From assembly GCA_002348545.1 (NCBI GenBank), contig DEBM01000009.1, positions 1,974-10,743 on the forward strand: 8,770 nucleotides of DNA, in the 5' to 3' direction. The notes beneath the pieces are model-generated. The model worked only from the letters and a program-made list of their open reading frames with translations, made no database searches and was not told the DNA's origin. The position numbers and the translations under genes were made by a program. Positions within the stretch are counted from its first letter, which is position 1. Each line of letters opens with the position of its first letter. The stretch is from Balneolaceae bacterium UBA2956. GTDB lineage: Bacteria > Bacteroidota > Rhodothermia > Balneolales > Balneolaceae. Below are positions 1 to 5,978 of the stretch, piece after piece.

Positions 1-313
1 AGCCTTTAATGCTAAGACTCAGGACAAGACTGGTACGGTAATACCTGTTGAGATTACAGTTTTTGCGGATAAGTCGTTTACGTTTAAAACGAAAACTCCG
101 CCAGCACCTGTACTTCTTAAACAAGCTGCCAAACTAAAGTCTGGTTCTGGTGAACCGAACCGAAACAAAGTAGGTACGGTTACATGGTCCCAATGCAAGC
201 AAATTGCGGAGGAAAAGATGGAAGACTTAAATGCCTTCGATGTCGAAGCCGCTGCAGAAATGATTGCAGGAACAGCCCGCAGTATGGGTCTTAGAGTTAA
301 TCGCGATAAGTAA
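1..313 (+). CDS. rplK: 50S ribosomal protein L11, C-terminal part (5' end outside window)
   Basis: L11 binds the GTPase-associated centre of 23S rRNA (helices 43/44) at the base of the L7/L12 stalk and helps control elongation factor turnover. The frame is open from the first bases and ends at TAA 311-313, giving 103 visible residues. The segment begins with AFNAKT, which aligns near residue 41 of the roughly 142-residue E. coli protein, so about 40 N-terminal residues, including the proline-rich helix at the thiazole antibiotic site, lie outside the window. Visible family hallmarks are ITVFADKSFTF, TKTPPAPVLLK, the KSGSG linker into the rRNA-binding domain, and the terminal GTARSMGLRV. The stop codon overlaps the ribosome binding site of rplA, so the two are probably translationally coupled. 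The L1 operator usually found in the rplKA leader would be upstream and is not visible. Identity is certain; only the 5' boundary is missing. Confidence 0.97.
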   Translation, partial: AFNAKTQDKTGTVIPVEITVFADKSFTFKTKTPPAPVLLKQAAKLKSGSGEPNRNKVGTVTWSQCKQIAEEKMEDLNAFDVEAAAEMIAGTARSMGLRVNRDK

Positions 314-318
314 AGGAG
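312..318 (+). promoter_or_regulatory. Ribosome binding site of rplA (decides the start)
   Basis: AAAGGAG overlaps the rplK stop codon and ends 8 bases before ATG 327. It selects this ATG over an in-frame ATG at 264, which would add 21 residues lying inside rplK that have no counterpart in L1 proteins. Confidence 0.85.
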
Positions 319-326
319 TTGTAATC

Positions 327-1028
327 ATGGCAAAAAGAGGAAAAAAATACCAACAAGTAGCAACATTAGTTAATTCAGAGGGTGAGTACACTCTAGAAGA
401 AGCTTGTGATCTTGTGAAAAAAACTACTATCACGTCATTTGATGCATCTGTCGACATTGATATCCGATTAGGAGTTGATCCTAGACATGCTGATCAAATG
501 GTACGTGGAACAGTTAGTTTGCCTCATGGAACAGGTAAGGATATTCGTGTTCTTGCGTTAGTAAATGAAGCAAAACAAGACGAAGCTCATAAGGCAGGTG
601 CTGATTATGTTGGATTAGATGATTACATCGCAAAGATTGAAGAAGGGTGGTTAGAGATCGACGTGATCATTGCAACACCTGATGTAATGGGAAAGCTGGG
701 TAAACTGGGTCGATTCCTAGGTCCTAGAGGCTTAATGCCAAATCCTAAAAGTGGTACTGTTACAATGGAAGTGGCTAATGCTGTCAAAACAGTAAAGGCT
801 GGACAGATCGATTTTCGTGTAGACAAAGCTGGTATACTTCATACCACAATTGGCAAGGTGAGTTTTAACACAGAACAGATTAGAGAAAATGCTGAAGCAT
901 TTTTATCAACTGTGATGCGACTAAAGCCATCCTCAACCAAAGGTATTTATGTAAAAAGCGTGTTCATGAGCAGTACTATGGGACCTAGCATACCTGTAAG
1001 TAGAACCTCAGTTACATCTCTTAATTAA
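327..1028 (+). CDS. rplA: 50S ribosomal protein L1
   Basis: L1 binds helices 76-78 of 23S rRNA, forms the mobile L1 stalk, and assists release of deacylated tRNA from the E site. In many bacteria it also represses its own rplKA mRNA. The product is 233 residues, close to the usual 229-235. It opens with MAKRGKKY and carries the most conserved L1 segment, GRFLGPRGLMPNPK, at residues 128-141, followed by the TVT and DFRVDKAGILHTTIGK segments. The C-terminus contains KGIYVKSVFMSSTMGP followed by a short tail comparable in length to that of E. coli L1, so nothing is truncated or extended. ATG 327 is chosen because AAAGGAG lies 8 bases upstream and because family members start with MAK. The gene follows rplK by 13 bases and precedes rplJ by 14 bases, so the three are very likely on one transcript. 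Confidence 0.98.
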   Translation: MAKRGKKYQQVATLVNSEGEYTLEEACDLVKKTTITSFDASVDIDIRLGVDPRHADQMVRGTVSLPHGTGKDIRVLALVNEAKQDEAHKAGADYVGLDDYIAKIEEGWLEIDVIIATPDVMGKLGKLGRFLGPRGLMPNPKSGTVTMEVANAVKTVKAGQIDFRVDKAGILHTTIGKVSFNTEQIRENAEAFLSTVMRLKPSSTKGIYVKSVFMSSTMGPSIPVSRTSVTSLN

Positions 1029-1033
1029 GGAGG
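1027..1033 (+). promoter_or_regulatory. Ribosome binding site of rplJ
   Basis: AAGGAGG, a near-perfect complement of the canonical 16S rRNA tail, overlaps the rplA stop codon (TAA 1026-1028) and ends 9 bases before the rplJ ATG at 1043. The overlap suggests translational coupling of rplA and rplJ. Confidence 0.85.
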
Positions 1034-1042
1034 AAATAAATT

Positions 1043-1567
1043 ATGCCTACTGCTGAAAAACGAGCCATATTAGACGAAATTTCAGAGACCCTGCAAAACT
1101 CTGGAGCACTATATGTGACCAAGTATAAGGGGATGTCTGTTGCTCAAGCTAATAAGCTTCGTGGTGCGTTCCGTAAGGGAAATGTTCAGTATAAAGTTTA
1201 CAAAAATAAACTTATGAAATTGGCAATGCAAGAAGTAGGAGGGTATGACGAAATGCTACCTTTACTTATAGATCAAAATGCATTTGCCTTTGTCGAAGAT
1301 GAGCTATCCGCACCTGCAAAGGTTCTTAAAGATTTTATCAAGGAAAATAATGACAATCCTGAATTCAAAGCAGCACTTATTGATGGAGACTTTTATGGTC
1401 CCGATCAACTTGAGGTACTTGCTGCAATGAGGTCAAAAGATGAAATCATTGGAGATATATTAGGTTTGCTAATGGCACCAATTACCAATGTGGTTGGTGC
1501 ATTACAAGCCCAGGGATCGAACCTTGTAGGAGCTGTAAAAACAGTCGCTGTAAAAAGCGAAAACTAA
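1043..1567 (+). CDS. rplJ: 50S ribosomal protein L10 (stalk base, anchors L7/L12)
   Basis: L10 (P0) binds 23S rRNA next to L11 with its N-terminal domain and holds L7/L12 dimers on a long C-terminal helix. The product is 174 residues. The N-terminal rRNA-binding part shows YKGMSVAQANKLRGAFRK (about 28-45) and the KVYKNKLMKLA helix (about 51-61). The middle domain follows, and the L7/L12-binding helix runs from about residue 131 to the end. That helix contains a clear 11-residue repeat, NVVGAL at 149-154 and NLVGAV at 160-165. The tail after the API motif (145-147) is about 8 residues longer than in B. subtilis L10 as I recall it, and similar to Thermus L10, which carries three dimers. Start ATG 1043 is set by AAGGAGG. 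The 14-base gap after rplA leaves no room for a separate leader of the E. coli L10-operator type. No frameshift or missing part is seen. Confidence 0.98.
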   Translation: MPTAEKRAILDEISETLQNSGALYVTKYKGMSVAQANKLRGAFRKGNVQYKVYKNKLMKLAMQEVGGYDEMLPLLIDQNAFAFVEDELSAPAKVLKDFIKENNDNPEFKAALIDGDFYGPDQLEVLAAMRSKDEIIGDILGLLMAPITNVVGALQAQGSNLVGAVKTVAVKSEN

Positions 1568-1606
1568 TACTTATCAATTAACAAACGATTTTTACTAAAA
1601 ATAACT

Positions 1607-1610
1607 GGAG
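1607..1610 (+). promoter_or_regulatory. Ribosome binding site of rplL
   Basis: GGAG, within CTGGAGAAAAAT, ends 6 bases before ATG 1617. The surrounding 49-base rplJ-rplL gap is very AT-rich and should be largely unstructured, which suits the high translation that L7/L12 needs, since it is the only multi-copy ribosomal protein. Confidence 0.75.
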
Positions 1611-1616
1611 AAAAAT

Positions 1617-1994
1617 ATGGCTGACGTTAAAGAATTAGCTGAACAGCTAGTCAACCTAACAATTAAAGAAGCAAACGAACTTGCTACAGTACTTGAAGAA
1701 GAGTACGGTATTAAACCTGCAGCTGCGGCTGTAGCAGTTACTGGACCTGCTACTGGTGGTGACACCGGTGGAGCAGAAGAGCAATCTGAATTTACTGTAG
1801 TGCTTGAGAGCGCTGGAGCAAAGAAAATTGCTGTAATTAAAGAAGTACGTGGAATTACTGGTCTAGGTCTGAAAGAAGCCAAAGACTTAGTTGATGGTGC
1901 TCCCGGTAACGTTAAAGAAGGCGTTTCAAAAGAGGAAGCAGAGGAAATCAAAGCCAAACTGGAAGAGGCTGGAGCCACAGTAGAGCTTAAGTAA
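1617..1994 (+). CDS. rplL: 50S ribosomal protein L7/L12 (stalk)
   Basis: L7/L12 forms the flexible ribosomal stalk that recruits EF-Tu, EF-G, IF2 and RF3 and stimulates their GTPase activity. It is present as several dimers attached to L10. The 125-residue product has the standard three parts. An N-terminal dimerisation and L10-binding segment (about 1-33) reads MADVKELAEQLVNLTIKEAN at its start. A flexible Ala/Gly-rich hinge (about 34-57) contains PAAAAVAVTG and TGGDTGG. The globular factor-binding domain (about 58-125) contains FTVVLESAGAKKIAVIKEVR, the glycine-rich TGLGLKEAKDLVD turn and helix, and the ending EEAGATVELK. Length and architecture match the family (about 120-130). The gene lies 49 bases after rplJ and is the last ribosomal protein gene before the polymerase genes. 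Confidence 0.98.
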   Translation: MADVKELAEQLVNLTIKEANELATVLEEEYGIKPAAAAVAVTGPATGGDTGGAEEQSEFTVVLESAGAKKIAVIKEVRGITGLGLKEAKDLVDGAPGNVKEGVSKEEAEEIKAKLEEAGATVELK

Positions 1995-2010
1995 TTTCAA
2001 ATTACAATTT

Positions 2011-2050
2011 GTTGGTAGCCAATATCGTGAAAACGGTATTGGCTACTAGC
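2011..2050 (+). promoter_or_regulatory. 17-bp hairpin in the rplL-rpoB gap: probable attenuator or RNA processing site
   Basis: The arms at 2011-2027 (GTTGGTAGCCAATATCG) and 2034-2050 (CGGTATTGGCTACTAGC) pair over all 17 positions with three G-U pairs, closing a 6-base loop TGAAAA (2028-2033). No run of T follows the stem (the next bases are GTCTATATTA), so it is not a standard intrinsic terminator on either strand. In E. coli the same gap holds a partial terminator and an RNase III cleavage site that lower rpoBC expression relative to rplJL. By position, the hairpin could play either role here, and it could also protect the 3' end of the upstream messenger. The structure is seen directly; the function is inferred. 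Confidence 0.7.
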
Positions 2051-2109
2051 GTCTATATTAATTATACGGCCCAAAAAAGGTCAAATTCGATTATCACCCT
2101 TCAATCTTT

Positions 2110-2124
2110 AAGGAGAGGTTCCTT
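2110..2124 (+). promoter_or_regulatory. Ribosome binding site of rpoB, partly self-paired, before a TTG start
   Basis: AAGGAGAGG (2110-2118) lies upstream of TTG 2125, with GGAG ending 9 bases before it. The in-frame region back to TAA 2059-2061 has no ATG or GTG, which supports the TTG start. AAGGA (2110-2114) is exactly complementary to TCCTT (2120-2124), so the site can fold into a 5-bp hairpin with loop GAGGT that abuts the start codon. This is weak but could moderate initiation. Confidence 0.75.
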
Positions 2125-5100
2125 TTGAGTAAGAAGTTGCAAACAATTCCCAATACAAACAGAGAATCATTTGGACGCACAAAACATGTGCTTGACTACC
2201 CCGATTTTCTAGACATTCAATTAGAATCATTTGAGAAATTCGTTCAATTAGATATCGCACCTAATGAACGAGAAAATCAAGGCCTGCAAAGAATCTTCAA
2301 CGAGAATTTTCCTATACAGGACACTCGTGAGACTCATATACTAGAGTTTTTATATTATAATGTTGACGTACCTAGGTACACCATAAATGAATGTCAGGAA
2401 CGAGGTTTAACCTATTCAGTACCACTTAAGGCAAAGTTACGATTATCCTCTGTTGATGACTCCGATGAAGCTTCTGAAACGATAGAACAAGAAGTATTTC
2501 TTGGTGATTTACCATGGATGACTCACCGTGGCACATTTATCATAAACGGGGCAGAGCGAGTTATCGTAAGCCAATTACATCGTTCACCAGGTGTCTTCTT
2601 TGGACAATCTATACACCCAAACGGAAGTCAATTGTACTCTGCTCGAGTCATACCTTTCAAAGGATCATGGATTGAATTTACCACAGACATACGTGATGTA
2701 TTGTGGGCATATATAGACAGAAAGAAGAAAATTCCAGCTACTACCTTAATGAGGGCCCTAGGATATTCTACTGATGAGGAATTGCTGGGTTTATTTGAGC
2801 TGTCTGAAGCCTTAAAATTTGGTACTAAAGCTGATTTCAATAAAAATCTTGTTGGAAAACGTTTGGCTGAAAATATTACCACTGAAGTTACCGAAGAAGT
2901 AGTTGACGACGAGACTGGTGAAATTACCGAAGCAACCAAGCTAGTAAACTTATTAGAAAGAGACCATGAATTAGCCGAAGATGACTATGGATTAATTAAA
3001 GAATCCGGTCTAAAGACGGTATTGGTTCAGAAAATTTCGAGTGAAGAATCTGAACGATCTGTCATGATGAACACACTAAGAAAGGACCCTACCCATGATC
3101 AGCATACAGCACTTGGAGAGGTTTACCAGCAGATACGGTCAGGAGAAATGCCAGATCCCGAAACTTCAAGAGCAATTCTTGAACGTTTATTCTTTAGTGA
3201 TAAAAAATATGATTTGGGCGAGGTAGGACGTTACAGACTCAACAAGCGCCTTCATCAGGATCGCACCGATGTTCAATTTTTGACCAAAGAAGATATTGTC
3301 GCCATTATCAAAGAAGTTATCCGTCTCAAAGATTTAAAATCGCAGGTCGATGATATTGATCACTTAAGTAACAGACGTATTCGTACAGTGGGTGAACAGC
3401 TAGGTCAGCAATTCGCCATAGGTTTAGCACGTATGGCTAGGACCATCAAAGAAAGAATGAATTCAAGAGATGCAGAACAGCTAACACCTCAAGATTTAGT
3501 AAATGCCCGCACTATCTCTAGTGTTATTAATACTTTTTTTGGCACTAATCAGCTGTCCCAATTTATGGATCAAACCAATCCACTAGCAGAGCTGACTCAT
3601 AAAAGAAGAATGTCTGCTCTTGGGCCAGGTGGTCTAACGCGAGAGCGTGCTGGTTTTGAAGTTCGTGATGTTCATTACACTCACTATGGGCGTTTATGTC
3701 CAATTGAAACACCTGAAGGTCCTAATATTGGTCTTATCTCATCTCTTTGTGTGCATGCGAAAGTTAATGACTTTGGATTTATAGAAACACCGTACAGAAA
3801 AGTCAAAGACGGAAAAGTTAGTAAAGATGTAGAGTACTTAGCTGCTGAGCAAGAAGACGAAACTGTAATTGCTCAGGCAAATGCCGAATTAAATGAAAGT
3901 AGTACTTTTGTCAATGAAACAGTGTTCTCTCGTATGCGTGAAGGTAATTATACACAAGCTCGTATCGATGAAATCGAATACATGGATGTTGCAACCAATC
4001 AGATTACATCACTGGCAGCTGCACTCATTCCATTTATTGAACATGATGATGCCAATCGTGCTTTAATGGGTTCGAATATGCAACGTCAAGCCGTTCCTTT
4101 ATTACGACCTGAGGCGCCTGTGGTAGGTACTGGCCTAGAACATCGTGCTGCACGGGACTCTAGAGCAATAATCACTGCTGAGGCAGATGGTGAAGTGGTA
4201 TATGTAAGCGCAACTGAGGTTCGTGTGAAATATGACCGCAGTAAAATAGAACAGAATTGTTACTTCGACAATGGTATTAAGAGTTATCAGTTAGAAAAAT
4301 TTACACGTACCAACCAAGATACCGCGACGAATCAGCGACCAATTGTTAAAATTGGTGACTACGTCAAGAAAAATCAGGCCATCGTAGACGGTTGTTCAAC
4401 AGACGGTGGAGAACTTGCATTGGGTAGAAATCTGTTAGTTGCATTTATGCCTTGGCGTGGATACAACTTTGAGGATGCTATAGTAATCAGTGAGCGTATA
4501 GTTCAAGAAGACATCTACACCTCCATTCACATTACTGAATTTGAGCAACAAGTTAGGGACACCAAACGTGGTGAAGAAGAATTAACTCGCGAAATTCCTA
4601 ACGTATCTGAAGAAGCTACACGCAACTTAGATGAGAAAGGAATGATTCGTATAGGTGCTAAAATAGCTCCAGGCGATATTTTAGTGGGTAAAATCACTCC
4701 TAAAGGTGAGTCTGATCCAACCCCTGAAGAAAAATTACTTCGCGCTATTTTTGGTGACAAAGCGGGTGATGTAAAAGATGCATCTTTAAAAACACCTCCC
4801 GGTGTATCAGGGACTATTATCGATACGCGTCTATTTAGTCGTAAACGCGATGAGCTAATTTCCAGAAAAGAGGAGAAAAAGAGAGTCGAGGCTGAAAATG
4901 ATCGTCATTCCGAGAAGTTATCAGAACTTAATCAGCAATGGGCAGACAAAATGTACTCATTGCTTAGAGATAAAACATCACCAGGAGTTTATGATTATTC
5001 TAAGGTGGAAATGATTCCCAAAGGAGAGAAGTATAAAAAGTCAGTTTTCGAAGAAATTGACCCAGTAAATATCAATGAGAATATTGATTGGGCCACTGAT

Positions 5101-5949
5101 AAAGAATTGGTTAAGCATGTAAAATTACTTTTCCATAACTATCGCGAACTTCGACGAGAAATTGACAGTGAAGCGAAACGACGTACATTTGCTATACAAG
5201 TTGGAGATGAACTACCCCCAGGAATTATTCAGAAAGCGAAAGTATATATTGCAAAAAAACGAAAGTTACAGGTAGGTGATAAGATGGCGGGTCGTCACGG
5301 TAACAAGGGAGTTGTTGCTAAAATTGTTCCTGTAGAGGATATGCCATTCATGGAGGATGGAACCCCAGTAGATATTTGTTTAAATCCTCTTGGAGTACCC
5401 TCTCGTATGAACCTTGGTCAAATCTATGAGACTATTCTAGGATGGGCTGCCAAAAAACTAGGTACTACCTTCGCATCCCCCGTTTTTGACGGTGCATCAA
5501 TGGATGATGTAAAAGCTAAACTTATCGAAGCAGATCTTCCAGAAGACGGACGTGTTACCCTCTTTGACGGTAGAAGTGGTGAACCATTCTCTCAGCAAAC
5601 CACCGTTGGATTCATCTATATGATTAAATTGAATCATTTGGTTCAAGATAAGATGCATTCCAGATCTATAGGTCCATATTCACTTATTACGCAACAACCA
5701 CTCGGCGGTAAAGCACAGTTTGGTGGTCAGCGATTGGGTGAAATGGAGGTTTGGGCGTTGTACGCTTATGGTGCCTCAAGTATTCTGAAGGAGATGCTGA
5801 CGGTTAAGAGTGATGATGTAAAAGGTCGCTCAAAAGTATATGAAGCTATCGTTAAGGGTGAAAACTTACCTGACGGCGATGTGCCAGAATCTTTCAAGGT
5901 TTTACTTCGTGAGCTCATGGGGCTAGGCCTAGAAATACATTTAGATTAA
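2125..5949 (+). CDS. rpoB: DNA-directed RNA polymerase subunit beta
   Basis: Beta forms one pincer of RNA polymerase and, with beta', the active-centre cleft. The product is 1274 residues and complete. The protrusion carries the N-terminal rifampicin cluster region VSQLHRSPGVFF (V148 matches E. coli V146). The lobe contains a beta-i4-type insert (about 205-320). The main rifampicin pocket is intact: NQLSQFMDQTNPL with D482, THKRR with H492, then S497 and L499 (E. coli 516, 526, 531, 533), and TPEGPNIGLI with P530 and I538. The active-site segment KMAGRHGNKG supplies K1053 and K1061. The beta-i9 region (about 906-1030) is roughly 20 residues longer than in E. coli, and the beta-i11 insert is absent, as FVFDGA-type sequence follows GWAAKKLG almost directly. 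The C-terminal clamp part has PLGGKAQFGGQRLGEMEVWALYAYGA, given here in pieces: GGKAQFGGQR and GEMEVWAL. The start is TTG 2125, set by AAGGAG. rpoC follows after 29 bases. Confidence 0.98.
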   Translation: MSKKLQTIPNTNRESFGRTKHVLDYPDFLDIQLESFEKFVQLDIAPNERENQGLQRIFNENFPIQDTRETHILEFLYYNVDVPRYTINECQERGLTYSVPLKAKLRLSSVDDSDEASETIEQEVFLGDLPWMTHRGTFIINGAERVIVSQLHRSPGVFFGQSIHPNGSQLYSARVIPFKGSWIEFTTDIRDVLWAYIDRKKKIPATTLMRALGYSTDEELLGLFELSEALKFGTKADFNKNLVGKRLAENITTEVTEEVVDDETGEITEATKLVNLLERDHELAEDDYGLIKESGLKTVLVQKISSEESERSVMMNTLRKDPTHDQHTALGEVYQQIRSGEMPDPETSRAILERLFFSDKKYDLGEVGRYRLNKRLHQDRTDVQFLTKEDIVAIIKEVIRLKDLKSQVDDIDHLSNRRIRTVGEQLGQQFAIGLARMARTIKERMNSRDAEQLTPQDLVNARTISSVINTFFGTNQLSQFMDQTNPLAELTHKRRMSALGPGGLTRERAGFEVRDVHYTHYGRLCPIETPEGPNIGLISSLCVHAKVNDFGFIETPYRKVKDGKVSKDVEYLAAEQEDETVIAQANAELNESSTFVNETVFSRMREGNYTQARIDEIEYMDVATNQITSLAAALIPFIEHDDANRALMGSNMQRQAVPLLRPEAPVVGTGLEHRAARDSRAIITAEADGEVVYVSATEVRVKYDRSKIEQNCYFDNGIKSYQLEKFTRTNQDTATNQRPIVKIGDYVKKNQAIVDGCSTDGGELALGRNLLVAFMPWRGYNFEDAIVISERIVQEDIYTSIHITEFEQQVRDTKRGEEELTREIPNVSEEATRNLDEKGMIRIGAKIAPGDILVGKITPKGESDPTPEEKLLRAIFGDKAGDVKDASLKTPPGVSGTIIDTRLFSRKRDELISRKEEKKRVEAENDRHSEKLSELNQQWADKMYSLLRDKTSPGVYDYSKVEMIPKGEKYKKSVFEEIDPVNINENIDWATDKELVKHVKLLFHNYRELRREIDSEAKRRTFAIQVGDELPPGIIQKAKVYIAKKRKLQVGDKMAGRHGNKGVVAKIVPVEDMPFMEDGTPVDICLNPLGVPSRMNLGQIYETILGWAAKKLGTTFASPVFDGASMDDVKAKLIEADLPEDGRVTLFDGRSGEPFSQQTTVGFIYMIKLNHLVQDKMHSRSIGPYSLITQQPLGGKAQFGGQRLGEMEVWALYAYGASSILKEMLTVKSDDVKGRSKVYEAIVKGENLPDGDVPESFKVLLRELMGLGLEIHLD

Positions 5950-5968
5950 ACACTGTTAATTATTAAAC

Positions 5969-5972
5969 GGAG
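5969..5972 (+). promoter_or_regulatory. Ribosome binding site of rpoC, before a TTG start
   Basis: GGAG (within AAACGGAGAATA) ends 6 bases before TTG 5979. The only in-frame codons between TAA 5964-5966 and this TTG are ACG, GAG, AAT and ATT. The next in-frame ATG lies about 46 codons downstream, inside conserved sequence. TTG is therefore the supported start. Confidence 0.8.
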
Positions 5973-5978
5973 AATATT

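Noticed and set aside
264..326. Upstream in-frame ATG that would extend L1 by 21 residues
   Set aside because: It lies inside rplK, lacks a binding site, and adds residues absent from L1 proteins. ATG 327 has a strong SD.
1588..1602. Small inverted repeat ATTTTT-act-AAAAAT in the rplJ-rplL gap
   Set aside because: It has only six A-T pairs with a three-base loop, is too weak to mean much, and is expected by chance in such AT-rich sequence.
1595..1978. Antisense open frame of 127 codons opposite rplL
   Set aside because: Its translation is low-complexity Ser/Ala/Pro, as expected from the reverse complement of an Ala/Glu-rich L7/L12 gene. It has no motif and no plausible start region.
2008..2042. 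Possible Bacteroidota-type promoter (TTTG at 2008-2011) upstream of rpoB
   Set aside because: No TAnnTTTG element is found at the required distance, and the stretch is occupied by the hairpin. An internal rpoB promoter cannot be supported.
2068..2082. Second small hairpin GGCC/GGTC around a loop rich in A
   Set aside because: It has only four pairs including a G-U and no conservation evidence, so it is probably chance.
2628..2939. Antisense open frame opposite rpoB, with similar short ones at 227-457, 623-826, 4527-4760 and 6042-6305
   Set aside because: All lie inside highly conserved genes on the other strand, are short, show no recognisable domain, and are explained as shadows of the real coding frames.
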